From Plasmopara viticola (lineage: Eukaryota > Oomycota > Peronosporomycetes > Peronosporales > Peronosporaceae): a stretch of DNA of 64,000 nucleotides. Position numbers and translations under genes: made by a program. Shown here piece after piece: positions 48,136-60,489 of this stretch. The stretch is taken from assembly GCA_001695595.3 (NCBI GenBank), contig MBPM02000006.1:1488001-1552000 (forward strand), in the 5' to 3' direction. Each line of letters begins with the position of its first letter. The stretch's first letter is position 1. Below the pieces are notes generated by a model. It searched no databases, was not told the DNA's origin, and saw only the letters and a list, made by a program, of their open reading frames with translations.

Positions 48136-49136
48136 GCGACTGTAGTTCCCGTAAGCACTACTTTTCATTGATATTTAGTTCCACTACATTCTGTCGGGCC
48201 TCTTCAAACATATGTTTGTAAAGGTAGCGCAGTTATCGTGTTGTCATGAATTAAACTTGCTTTAAAATTTAGTTGTTATTAAATAGGCAAATGTGAGGCT
48301 ATAACACAGCCTTTCGTATGGTTCTAACAGATTGGACTTATTTACCGGTATCGCACAACATAAGTAATCGTCTGGATTCGATATATGAAGCTTATAAGTA
48401 CGGCCATAAAGGATCGGAAGTAAAAACCGCGTGTTGGTAGAAATAGTACCGTCACTCCCTACTACAAACAGATGATTGGTGAAAGCTATGATTACTAAAC
48501 TATTATGCTTCTTTGTCGCCGTTTCGTCAAACTAAATGTTGAAGAATTCTTCAAATCTAAGAAATCTCAATGACACAGATATGCACGCGACCGATTTGTA
48601 CGCAATGGCACAGATATGCACGCGACCGATTTGTACGCAAAAAGGATGTCCACAATGTAGGGTTGGTTTTTCTGACAATAGTAGTAATGGAAAGTGCTAA
48701 GATTGACACTTCTAGCCAAGCAACTTTTCTCTTCGCTTGCATTATCAAACATATAAGTACTTGCAAGACATTACAATTGGTCGAATGTTGTGATGCATAT
48801 TCAGCATGCCTCTATTGCTTTGCTTCAACAGAATAAATCCAGTATCAAGCGCCGAAATTTAGCTTTTTGATAAATTGTTTCTCTGTTATTGCTTTTGGGT
48901 CTCGAGAGAATGTCCATTTTCTACTTTTGTAAAAGACTGCAATCTTGTGAGAAACTCTAGCACGCGGCGGGTGCGTTAGTTCTTTCAAATCCGAATGCTG
49001 CTCCCTTAAGGATCCTCAAGTTAAGTAGATATAAGAAGTACTTTACTGCCCACTTGCGCAGGGTTATCTAAAGTGATACACTTTTTCCGATCACGGGACT
49101 CGACCTCAACATTGAGTTTAGTTGCTGGCCAATCTC

Positions 49137-49151
49137 TTCATTATTACTTTT
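49137..49151 (+). promoter_or_regulatory. Possible oomycete initiator element before the CA gene
   Basis: ttcattattactttt, 57-71 bp before the CA start codon, partly fits the oomycete initiator consensus (TCATT followed by pyrimidines and a T-rich 3' part). It is conserved in arms L and C, but the arms are too similar for that to be informative. Confidence 0.25.
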
Positions 49152-49207
49152 GCATTGACAAAACAACTCGCCTCGCACTCCTTCGATCCGATAAGCATTT
49201 TAACAAC

Positions 49208-50129
49208 ATGAACATCTTTGTGTCCGTCACTGCACTTGCCACCATCACCTGGACCGTTTCCGCTGAAGTTGACACCTCAATCGCATGGGGTTACCATTCC
49301 AATGCAACTGGTCTGGTAGATACGACCAACTGGTCGAGTGAATGGAGCTCTTGTGGTGGCATCCGTCAATCACCCATCGACATTACCACAACTGGAATGT
49401 GTGGCCATGGCGACGAGCTCCCACTCAAATTTAGGGGAAGTTGTTCCGAGTTCAACCTGACCGCACCCCATGAACCCCTCGAAGCTGACGTTGTTGGAGG
49501 TAGCTCGTACATAAATCTCTTAGTCCAATGTGTACGATTCTGACAAATTTTTGTCTGAGCAGGTGATTGTGTTTTATCCATCAACGATAACGTTTACAGC
49601 GCGCTTCAATTTCACCTACACGCCCCATCAGAGCACACAATAAATGGGAAGGCCTTTGATGCTTCGATCCACTTCGTGCACGCGTCCGAAGACGGCGAGG
49701 CTCTTGCGGTCGTAGGCCTCTTTCTCGAAGTCGGTGCTCAGTCAGATCCCTGGTTAGCCCCTCTGCTTGACGTACTCGAAAACGTCAGCTCGACTAATCA
49801 CACGGAGGCACTGGTGGTACAGCTGTGAGTCGAAATGTGTACTTAACATGTTTCAAGTCGCTAACACTTTTTTACGTAGTAAATCGTACTCGAGCCTTAT
49901 CATTCAAGCCAGCCAGAGTAGCGCAGTTTACAATTACCCAGGTAGTCTCACAACCCCTGGTTGCGATGAGACCGTAGACTGGTGGGTGGTACAGAAGCCG
50001 TTAAAGATTTCGGCTACCGACTACAATCGTCTCCACCAAGACCTCCTCGAGTACGAAATCACGGATAATGGCTACAACGCGCGCCCCGTTCAGCCTTTGA
50101 ATGGCCGTACTGTCACGCGCTACAACTAG
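49208..50129 (+). CDS. Secreted alpha-carbonic anhydrase, arm M copy
   Basis: Exons 49208-49499, 49563-49824 and 49880-50129; introns of 63 and 55 bp; 267 residues. The start is the ATG opening the signal peptide MNIFVSVTALATITW; a longer upstream frame (from 49073) has no conserved sense. Zinc ligands are His115, His117 and His134; Ser132 stands at the usual Glu position. It differs from the L copy by a few residues (Thr8, His37). Intron 2 is one base shorter and differs at several sites from L and C. The frame is intact throughout. Confidence 0.92.
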
Positions 50130-50329
50130 GCGTCTACGGATATTATTGTTGTAGTAGTTGTCGACACTGTTTTTATATGTAGCACGTAGTTTTTGCTTAT
50201 TGTAAAAAAATGCTTTGAGTGCCATAAAAATGACACTAACCGGTATCGGTTTTTTTATGGTTGTGTTGAGTAAAAAAGTTTTAGCGATGACGAACAAAAT
50301 ATTCGGTATACACACCATCTTAATCAATC

Positions 50330-51400
50330 TTAAATATTTACACGCTTAAAAATTGTCCTGCTTTGACTGGTTGATCAAAACTCGGCAAGCAGGCCACTGA
50401 ACACGTCATGGCATGCTTATCGTGAAATGGGTTTGAAGCTTTGAGCACAACGTCGGTTTGGGCCAAACTTAATCGTGTGGGTAGAGAAAATGACGCCATA
50501 GACCGTGGAAAATAGAATGATCTTAAAACTGGCTAAAGCTCAGCTGATGAACTGGTTTCTTACATGGTAGCTCAAAGATAATAGCAAGACTGATGCCATG
50601 AAGACCGTTATTACCTCTCTGTAGTCAGTGACAGTAACGGCAAATCGAGTAGAAACAAGGCGACGATAACGTAAGACTTGATGAAAAGAATCGACTTGGA
50701 GTCAAAGACTAGGACGAGCCTTCAGCATCAACAAAGTGAAGGATTAAGCGTGTAGCAACAGCAGAGCGGCAGTGAATAAATAGATGAAGGAGGGCCTGCA
50801 TGGTAGTATGACCAGCCTCAGCCGGGTAGCCTCTGAGAGCAAAAGCATTGTATTGTAAAAGACGACACGACGAAGGAAAGACGCTCGTGCAATAGCTGGC
50901 GAAGTCTCAAGAGTAGCGATATTATTTGCTAGACGAGGAAGGCAAAAAAAGACCAAGTCGACAACCGGTTGCAACATATTGTAGCGACGCAGAACAGCTG
51001 CTACGGGTAACGATGGAAGCACAGCAGCAACACGATGCTGGAGAGGAGATTGTGACACGAGGATTGCTCAGAAAGGCAACTTTTTTGGATGCAGCTGTGA
51101 TCGACCCGATTGAACGACGCTGGATGAGATTGAGAACGCGGACAATGAAAGCAGAAGGCCTCGGCGTTCAGCAAGATAAGAGCAGCTGAAAGAGCGGCGT
51201 AGCCAACCCAGAAGTAGTTGGCTACTGTCGTATGGACGACGCTTAGCTACTTTTTAAGTAGCTACACTAGAAAGAAGATGTTTGCAGATGACGGAGAATG
51301 CTGCACAACACTGAAAATTTCCTTAAAATCCGTTGATCTTTTAAAAGCATAGTCAGGCATACACTTCTATATTGACCGTCTCAAGCACTTATTTAACCCT
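50330..51400. other. CA downstream region of arm M
   Basis: Same content as 38720-39800 reversed. The frame at 50926-51189 (+) includes the block shared with the repeat at 2440. No family recognised. Confidence 0.4.
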
Positions 51401-51829
51401 GCTATGTTGGGGAGAATAATTGATAGATACAAAGCACTAAAGCATATAACGGAAGTGACACAATACTCGGAAACCGTGTAATGGTCTCCTTTCATTCGTG
51501 GATTTGTGTTCCACCTAAAAGCTCGTAAGCGAAGGGTCATTCGCATTTGACAGACGCTGTTCTAAGTGACAACGAGGCTGATTAAATTGACGCTAAGCTT
51601 GGAGATCGCCACAAGCGCGACGATATTTCTACGTGATGATTTTTACTCGGACCCCAAAAAGGTCAATAAACAATTGATAGCCCTACTATTTTTTTAATTA
51701 TGCAAAAGTTGCCTCATTTTATGGCAACTTTATTTTTATTCAGGACAGCCCTTGCAGAAGTACAATTGCGCAAAACCTACCGGTTAGGCGCATTTCGATA
51801 TACGAAACATGACATGCACCGTGAGCATC

Positions 51830-52790
51830 GTTTTCAAGAGTTGAGTCATATAGTGCTGAAGATTTCAACACTTGAAAATGTCCTAAAATACACTGTTGCA
51901 GGTACAGCTTCAAAACTGAGAATAAAATTCAGTTTCGTATGTGACGCATCCAAATTCGCCATCGGCAGGTCACTGCTACAATCTGAAACCGACGAGCGTG
52001 CTCGAGTAATTGCGCTCAAGTATCGGCGGACTCGAGTTGCCGAGTGAAGTTATCCTCTCCATGACAAAGAGCAAATTGCGATGAAGTATGCTCTCGTCAA
52101 GGTCGAGGCTCACCTATTAGGCTCCCGATCTGGACAGATTGTCCGTCGTTACATATTATACGTCCAGGAGGCTGCCAGAACAACTTCGAGGCGAAGATTC
52201 AGCCGGAAAATTACAATAAATAGATGGATGCTTTATAATTTATGTCGGCCAGAATATACGTCAGTTTATGTCATAAATTGTAATGGTACCGATAGTTGAC
52301 TCGTGCGTAGCTTAGTAAAAGCTCGAACAAAAAAAGGTTAAGGACGCAGACAAGAAACCGTCGGCACTGTTAAGCTCGAGACTGCATTAATTATCGTTGG
52401 AATCCAGGCTGTTCTGTTGCCGACGACCACGAAGTAAGCCAATTCGCTCAGCCAGTCAGAAATGCCCGCTTTTTGACATGGCCGACGATAAAAATCACGC
52501 AAAACCTTTACAAATGGACTGCTTGCTACGCAGTGATGCCGGCAAGCTTGCCGATGTTAAGGCTGCCTCTTTACCCGCTGGCACACTTCGCACGTTTTCC
52601 ATCCAATCAAAGAGCTTGATCCACCAAGCCACACGTATTCTTTCGACTCGATACCCGTTAAGCAGCGTGTCTTGAACCACAATCTTTTACTATCGGCATC
52701 TTGATCATATTGATAGTGATGGACGAGCGAGATGTTACGCTCGACACAAGTTTGACTATTTTGTAAACTCACCAGTAAGCGCTATTTGTG
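51830..52790 (+). pseudogene. Ty3/gypsy pol remnant at the M/P2 boundary
   Basis: RNase H start CDASKFAIGRSLLQSETDE, then ALKYRRTRVAE, a stop, MKYALVKVEAHLLGSRSG and the RRPDY-like CRPEYTSVYVINCN match oomycete gypsy RNase H and its linker (CDAS.FAIG.ALLQ, MKYALVKF..HLLGS, LSRRPDY). The minus strand at about 52770-52560 holds an integrase zinc-finger piece ending TCEVCQRVK-like (KTCEVCQRVKRQP). Inactive. Confidence 0.8.
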
Positions 52791-53825
52791 GTAAATGGTC
52801 GTCGTAAATATAGTCGTTAAATTAAACTCTCTTAGATTGGCATTTGAAGCTGAGTAGTTTTCCAGTATCAATGTAACGAGGCTTCTTTCTTTTCTTTGTT
52901 TCTTCGCCATGTGGCTAACGTTGATTGTTTGAAGCTGATTAGTTAAGGCTTCATATTTGTTAAATCATAGGCGCTTTTAAACGGCACTGACAGATTGAAG
53001 TGATCGACTTTTCCAGATCCATCAATATCCTTGTCTTTAATAACTCCATTGAAAGGCGCGTCATAAGCGGCATTATATTTAAATATTGCTCACCAAGTCA
53101 TCGTTTAGAGTGAGTGCTGTCATTTGCCTCCTGCTAGTCGGCGGCGTCGGACTTGTCAAGAAGCAACTCATGCTGCACAATTTTTGCTGTTAGTGGGTCT
53201 TTTGTTACTTGTGATCGATCCATTGCTTCGCTTACTTTTTCTTTGTGGCTTTCACCATGCATGCTGCTTGTGCTCTTTGTCGGAGCTTGAATACCATGCG
53301 TGAGATGCCCACGTGGCATCCGTGCTAACAATGGCCCTTTACAAGGTGGTACATTAAAGCCAGAGGTTGGCATTCTTTCTCAGCACGGGGGAGACTATGC
53401 TAAACTTATCCGTTCGAAAAGTGTACGTGAATACGTCAAAGTATTCGGATATATATATAACTACTGCCTTACAGGCAGCACCTTCACACCGACTAAATCG
53501 TCGGCTATGACTTAATACTTGTAAGCGTACTACAATGTCTGCCATGCCACATGTAATGTCATCTGATAAAAACATAGAAACGAAAAAGAAGCGTAAACTC
53601 AATATCTTAAGGAAATCGAATTCACCCTTACGCCAATTCATTGCCAAAGGAGAAAAAGTGACAAAAAGAAACGACGCCAACTTCAGATTTTTAAACCAAA
53701 GGCTTGTAAAATATATTCTATTGTTTTGACATCAAAAAGTGGATTTTAGCTAGTTTGAATCTTCAAACAATTTTCACATAGTAGGAATTCAAGAAACCAA
53801 ATCAGCTTTCTAATTGAGTATCCTT

Positions 53826-54333
53826 TTATAATTCATTGCACTTGAGGGTAACGATGACTTGCGTCGATTTCGAGCCACACAGCAATTCTACCGCTGTGCT
53901 AGAGACCTTGGCAGCTGAACCCAACCAAGGAGTTTGTCGTCCATAACTATATTCTTTTCCTCCTGATCCTCGATATAGGTGATCTCTCTCTGTACTTTTT
54001 AGTGGTAGCGTCTTTTGATTTGAGGACAATCTTTATACGTTTTGGGCGCGATCGGAATGATTTGACAACCTTGCCTTGATCTGAGATTTTTACGCGGACG
54101 TAGAGCTGGACGGGTCATTACGATATTTGTCAGCCGAAGGTGGCTTGCAGAGCCTTTTTTTAACTCCCTGGCGAACAAATTTCAGTAATGGCACAGTTTT
54201 AGCCTTCGTAATACACACAATTTTCGTTGTAGATGTATGTTTAATCACGAAGATCGGCTTTGGTGTAGAGACACCATTGCCTTGTTACATCATTTGACCG
54301 CTTAATTGTCTTTTTTGCCGCCAGTTTGCTCAT
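53826..54333 (-). pseudogene. Decayed basic protein frame, copy in P2
   Basis: Starts MSKLAAKKTIKRSNDVTRQ (ATG at 54333), slips frame, then reads STPKPIFVIKHTSTTKIVC and LLKFVRQGVKKRLCKPPSAD, and after stops the same 67-codon end as in P1. The slip after TRQ differs in length between the copies, so each carries its own damage there. Confidence 0.45.
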
Positions 54334-54504
54334 TTTGCCAAACGACTTTTGTTTACGAATTAAAGTAATGGATGGCAACCTTATCTTTCCTATTGCATGT
54401 AATCCAAGCCTTATTAGGTGGAGATGTAATGATATATAATATAAAGCCGAATTTTGTGGTCAAAACGCAGTTTTTTTTACCAAAAGAAATATAGTCTCTG
54501 CCTA

Positions 54505-54829
54505 TTGTATTGTATTGTATTACGTTATCGCGTTGCCAAGTTATGCACGTGCTAGGCTCTATGGCTAGTCCACGGCATAGAGTGGTGTCCGCATACGTCG
54601 GGTCTCGTTCGGCGGGCAGTGCAGCCAGCACCGAGGCCGTGAGGGTCTTCCATTATGTTGCGTAGTTCTGACTTGGTAAGAGCCCAGGAGGCGCCCTGGT
54701 GCTGGAGACCGTCGCGTCGAGGGTGAGACTCGTTAGAGACCTGCAGATGCCCGAGAGCACCTGCCCGAAGCGCGCGAGCATTTAGCCCCCGCGCTTGGAA
54801 GGAGGGCGTCACCCCAACCTTTTCCGAAA
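54505..54829 (-). mobile_element. SINE-like non-LTR insertion, copy 2
   Basis: A 325-bp insert flanked by an 11-bp direct repeat (agtctctgcct at 54494-54504 and 54830-54840). P1 has the empty site with one copy (near 45175). On the minus strand the 3' end is (TACAA)n. It is longer than the copy at 38409 by a 28-bp block (about 54757-54784). Minus-strand frames are open for about 85 codons but not recognised. Confidence 0.85.
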
Positions 54830-55757
54830 AAGTCTCTGCCTAGTGCAGAATAAAAAATCATCTTTGTATATATACAAATAAGTTTTTCGAGCTGCAATCT
54901 GTAAGCACTTCATAGTAAACCCGGTCACTCACCGAAAGATCGTACCCGTTACAATTTCTTGCTAGCGGATCCTCTTCTATGATAAGAACTTTCATGCTCG
55001 TCATTTGTCCGTGCACTTGGAATTCCTGCGCGTTTTCTCATGTACATAAGTGTGCCAGTCACGGCATCATCATAGCCTGTTTGACAGCACAGTGTATAGT
55101 ATACCATGTATACACTGTATACAGTAAGTTGTCAAATTGTAAAAAATATACATCATACTCATCGTATAATTTGCATCGATGGCAAGAAAGTATCATCAGT
55201 CCCATATACCAGTGGGACCATGCCTGACAAGTGAACATAAAGGGTACGTCCTTCTTATTACTGATACTTTCATTCGCTCGATAATGCTATTGTTATATAC
55301 AACACAGAGACTAACTCACATTAAGCATCACAGTGACGTCAAGATGACCCCCCTTCACTGGCTCGAGGTACCCACAGCTTGAGCGACCCACCACCCGTAC
55401 CCGGGAGGCCGGGGAATTCAATCCGCCATCGATCCAAGTACAACGTCTGTCCATACCAATATCTTGACGGTTGATGTCCACGTCACATTTGTCGCGGCCG
55501 GCACGTCCTTTTTCCACTTTGCCCCCCCCTGAGTAAATGTTGACCGTCACATGGACGGTATTGCGACTCACAAAGGAAAGCGTCACGATCCCGTCCCCCT
55601 TTCACTTCCTCAACGTGGTACTGCGTTGAAACGCATCGCCAACAATGGATAGGCCGAGTGTGTTCGGGTCCGTCCCGTCGTATTTGCGCCTCGCGTTTAA
55701 ATTTTGAACATGTTCTTATCCCTAAAAACTTAAGCCTTAACGCATCGACCGACTTGG

Positions 55758-56252
55758 TCAAGTGGGGCGCTCCAGCTTTATAGCAGAGGTGAACTCAACC
55801 TCATATGCGCGCTGAGAAAGCAGCGCGTGGTACCCAAGATCCTTGAAGACCGTGAACGAAAACAATATCGACATCACAGTCTTTTTTTGAGCACTTGAGC
55901 TTCCTGATAGATGAAGCGGATAAATGCTGTCGAGATATCTCACCTCATGATTCCACAACGTATTATGTTGGCTTGTCATCTGGTATCGTCGATTCGAGCG
56001 GGATCGATGAGCCATGGCTGCCAGTCGAATATTTTCAGATTGAGTCCACCTATCGAACGCTGCATCCAATTGACACTCGCTCATTGCAAATTCTCGAAGC
56101 GGCTCTGACATGTTGTCACATGCAAACACGTTTGCCAGCACGCGTGCCGTCTCATGTTGGACCGCTTTGTTCTTTGATTGCAATAAAGTTCTAAGTATCG
56201 AGACACCACCTCGACACGTGAATTCTTTGTGACACTCTTTCCGTTCCACCAC
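55758..56252 (-). pseudogene. Armadillo-like protein gene fragment, P2
   Basis: 164 open codons start VERKECHKEFTCRGGVSILR and contain LLQSKNKAVQHETARVLANV, an armadillo/HEAT-like helix pair. After WTQSENI the frame runs on for about 75 codons absent from P1. It could be an exon of a larger host gene captured in the amplified unit; no start or complete gene model was found. Confidence 0.5.
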
Positions 56253-56699
56253 AAAGCTAGATATACGACTGCAAGATCTTTCTCTTACTGTATATCTAAA
56301 TGGTGACGCTAAAGTCGTTGCGCTTTCTGTCTGGTATTAGCAACTCGTGTGGAGAGAAGGCTTATCTGTTATTGATCTTTGTTTGCCATTAAGTCCATGT
56401 TACTCAAGCTCAAGCGCGAAGACATGCCACGCAACGTTTATGCTCCGTGGTGGAGCTGTCTATTTGGTCTCTTCATGGTCTTGCTTGGCCTGTTAAGGAT
56501 ATGCCTTAGTCTCGATGCTCGCTTACATGTACTACGAGTTGACATCGTGGCGTGATAGTTTGCCCACACTCTTCGCGGGGCTCTGGTGCGTGCGTCTCGA
56601 TTTGTCCCTGTATTGTCGTACTGTTCTAAGGCAACCTCAACATGGACATGCCTGAGCTTTAAGCCTCGCATCAACTTCCGCTTAATGATTTTACTCGAC

Positions 56700-57697
56700 G
56701 TCATCAAAAACTAGATATAAATAGTGGATTGTAAATTACCTTGGAAATTGTCACCATCACGGCTTAATTGTAAGAAAAACTCTTGGATACAATGAATCTC
56801 CGCGGTATCACAACTTAAAACTCAACCACATTTAACAAAGACTTTCTGCTTACTTAATGGGGCACGATAGCTCATATTCGAGACATATCGGCATTAATAC
56901 ATTAGAAAACAGGCACCAAAAAAATATTTTCAGGTGCAGGAATGGAATCACTCCCACAATATCCAAACAAGTGCTCGTTGATTCATAATTTGTAGCGCGA
57001 TAGCTCTTGAGTAATCTTAACGAAGCCAATTCGCTACCCTTTTCGAGCTTTGTGAAGAGAGATAGCAGAGTTACTTCACAATAACTCACAATGTATCACA
57101 GCATGCTGCACAATGGAAAAAAAAGAAACCATGGTGATCAATGAGTGCCGGACGAGGTCGCTTCCTTCTCAGTCCTACCTTTACCGTATGAGAAGTAGTA
57201 ACATCTGAGCGAGCGAGTCTTATACGTGCGTGACATTGCTTTAGAAATCGACCGTGACGGTCAAGACACGACTCTTTGAGGAAGATACAGGACCATTGAG
57301 ATCTTGAGGAGTGAGCATTCGTCGACCAGCGGCATTCTCAGTGCATAAAGCCGCTTCAACAGTGAATCGCTATATATGAGGGACACTATATCCTATTCTT
57401 AAAGCAAGGACTCGAGTGCTTAAATATGTTGGTCAAGAGAGACTCGGCACCGTTTCTATCGACAATGGATGTGTGAATGTTAAGATTTGGTAAAGCGAAT
57501 TAAGCTAAGTAATAAAGGGAGAAATATGCACGTTGATCTTATTACGGCACGGTTGTTCACCGTGCCCGACAAACCGGGATCACGAACTTACAGATATCTG
57601 AGTTTTCTTTAGCAACGGGAGCGTTCCAAGACATGCTTATTTTTAGGAATATGGATATCATCAACGGCACGATGTAGCTTCGTGAACAAAATTAAAA
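56700..57697. other. P2 end, nothing recognised
   Basis: Nearly the same as 46500-47497. No gene called. Confidence 0.45.
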
Positions 57698-57759
57698 TAG
57701 CAACTAGACTACAGGACGCATGACACCCACCATTCAAGAAAAGCACTACGAGACCAGAC

Positions 57760-57980
57760 GAGAGAACTGAAATCTTCACCGGCTTTAACACCACCCACCA
57801 TTCTGCGGTTCCATCACAGCCAGGGGCTGTGAGATCACCTAGGTAGTTGAAGACTGCGCATATCATATGTGAGTGGCTTTGAACAAATCTGGTTCATTTG
57901 TATACCGAATTTGACTCACAGCTGTACCACGAGTACCTTTTCGAACGATAAGTCGAGCTGACATTTTTAAGAGTTTCAAG
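57760..57980 (-). pseudogene. CA exon 2-intron-exon 3 relic, arm C
   Basis: Reads VFNYLGDLTAPGCDGTAEWWVV on the minus strand. Unlike in L and M the stop after WWVV is a Leu codon here (WWVVLKPVKIS), so this copy is slightly less damaged. Confidence 0.8.
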
Positions 57981-58139
57981 CAGAATCATTTAGTATATTT
58001 GTCCGGTGGTATAGGTGCTAGTATATGAGTGCGTGACAAATAGATAGTGTAAGTAATATTGAGTCAAGCTAACATTTTTGCTGTTCTATCATTTGACTTT
58101 CCAAACCGGTCCCAAAACCGATTACTAATGCGAATTTTT

Positions 58140-58340
58140 TCCCCTAAAATTCAAGATCTTGTTCCGTGCCTTCAATCACCACCATCTCTACTGTCGTTGC
58201 CGTGTGTGCCTTGATTCGTTTCACTGGTATTTTAATTACAGCCTTAAAGCATTTACCGCCCCAAAGATGCTTGTATGGTAAGTAGGCCGACGAATAGAAG
58301 TCCTGCGGTGGTATCTGTCAATCGCCAATAACATTGCTCC
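58140..58340 (+). pseudogene. CA N-terminal relic, arm C
   Basis: Same as 47935-48135 with a few substitutions and one extra T in the run before it. Confidence 0.65.
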
Positions 58341-59387
58341 AGCGACTGTAGTTCCCGTAAGCACTACTTTTCATTGATATTTAGTTCCACTACATTCTGT
58401 CGGGCCTCTTCAAACATATGTTTGTAAAGGTAGCGCAGTTATCGTGTTGTCATGAATTAAACTTGCTTTAAAATTTAGTTGTTAATAAATAGGCAAATGT
58501 GAGGCTATAACACAGCCTTTCGTATGGTTCTAACAGATTGGACTTATTTACCGGTATCGCACAACATAAGTAATCGTCTGGATTCGATATATGAAGCTTA
58601 TAAGTACGGCCATAAAGGATCGGAAGTAAAAACCGCGTGTTGGTAGAAATAGTACCGTCACTCCCTACTACAAACAGATGATCGGTGAAAGCTATGATTA
58701 CTAAACTATTATGCTTCTTTGTCGCCCTTTCGTCAAACTAAATGTCGAAGAGTTCTTCAAATCTAAGATATCTCAATGGCACAGATATGCACGCGACCGA
58801 TTTGTACGCAGTAAGAACAAAAAGATGTCCACAATGTAGGGTTGGGTTTTCTGACAATAGTAGTCATGGAAAGTGCTAAGATTGACACTTCTAGCAAAGC
58901 AACTTTTCTCTTCACTTTCATTATCAGACATATAAGTACTTGCAAGGCATTACAATTGGTCGAATGTTGTGATGCATATTCAACATGCCTCTATTGCTTT
59001 GCTTCAACAGAATAAATCCAGTATCAAGCGCCGAAATTTAGCTTTTTGATAAATTGTTTCTCTGTTATTGCTTTTGGGTTTCGAGAGAATGTCCATTTTC
59101 TACTTTTGAAAAAGACTGCAATTTTGTGAGAAACTCTAGCACGCGGCGGGTGCGTTAGTTCTTTCAAATCCGAATGCTGCTGCCTTATGGATCCTCAAGT
59201 TAAGTAGATTTAAGAAGTACTTTACTGCCCACTTGCGCAGGGTTATCTAAAGTAATACACTTTTTCCGATCGCGGGACTCGACCTCAACATTGAGTTTAG
59301 TTGCTGGCCAAAATTCTTCATTATTACTTTTGCATTGACAAAACATCTCGCCTCGCACTCCTTCGATCCGATAAGCATTTCAACAAC

Positions 59388-60310
59388 ATGAACATCTTTG
59401 TGTCCGTCGCTGCACTTGCCACCATCGCCTGGACCGTTTCCGCTGAAGTTGACACCTCAATCGCATGGGGTTACCGTTCCAATGCAACTGGTTTGGTAGA
59501 TACGACTAACTGGTCGAGTGAATGGAGCTCTTGTGGTGGCATCCGTCAATCACCCATCGACATTACCACAACTGGAATGTGTGGCCATGGCGACGAGCTC
59601 CCACTCAAATTTAGGGGAAGTTGTTCCGAGTTCAACCTGACCGCACCCCATGAACCCCTCGAGGCAGACGTGATTGGAGGTAGCTCGTATATATATCTCT
59701 TAGTCCAATATGTACGATTCTAACGCATTTTTGTCTGAGCAGGTGATTGTGTTTTATCCATCAACGACAACGTTTACAGCGCGCTTCAATTTCACCTACA
59801 CGCCCCATCAGAGCACACAATAAATGGGAAGGCCTTTGATGCTTCGATCCACTTCGTGCACGCGTCCGAAGACGGCGAGGCTCTTGCGGTCGTAGGCCTC
59901 TTTCTCGAAGTCGGTGCTCAGTCAGATCCCTGGTTAGGTCCTCTGCTTGACGTACTCGAAAACGTCAGCTCGACTAATCACACGGAGGCACTGGTGGTAC
60001 AGCTGTGAGTCAAAATGGGTACTTGACTTGTTTTCAAGTCGCTAACACTTTCTTACGTAGTAAATCGTACTCGAGCCTTATCGTTCAAGCCAGCCAGAGT
60101 AGCGCAGTCTACAATTACCCAGGTAGTCTCACAACTCCTGGTTGCGATGAAACCGTAGACTGGTGGGTGGTACAGAAGCCGTTAAAGATTTCAGCTACCG
60201 ACTACAATCGTCTCCACCAAGACCTCCTCGAGTACGAAATCACGGATAATGGCTACAACGCGCGCCCCGTTCAGCCTTTGAATGGCCGTACTGTCACGCG
60301 CTACAACTAG
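59388..60310 (+). CDS. Secreted alpha-carbonic anhydrase, arm C copy
   Basis: Exons 59388-59679, 59743-60004 and 60061-60310; introns of 63 and 56 bp; 267 residues. Signal peptide MNIFVSVAALATIAWTVSA. Zinc ligands are His115, His117 and His134, Ser132 replaces Glu, and TTPGC is kept. Intron 1 differs from L and M at several bases; intron 2 is like L. Residue 96 is Ile (EADVIGG) where L and M have Val. Intact and probably expressed like its twins. Confidence 0.92.
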
Positions 60311-60489
60311 GCGTCTACGGATATTATTGTTGTAGTAGTTGTCGACACTGTTTTTATATGTAGCACGTAGTTTTTGCTTATTGTAAAAAAAATGCTTTGA
60401 GCACCATAAAAATGACACTATCCCTTTTCTTCATGGTTGTGTTGGGTAAAAAGGTTTCAAACAGAATATTCGGTATACACACCATCTTA

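Larger units (their letters stand above)
47498..51935 (+). repeat. CA arm M (middle copy)
   Basis: Reverse complement of L from 42635 leftward and direct copy of C (offset about 10180 at the CA gene). It holds one intact CA gene and two CA relic pieces. Confidence 0.93.
51936..57697 (+). repeat. Spacer unit P2
   Basis: Direct copy of P1 with added SINE-like insert (54505-54829), a longer ARM-like region and a small local expansion of 'gtatac' words near 55095-55125. Confidence 0.9.
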
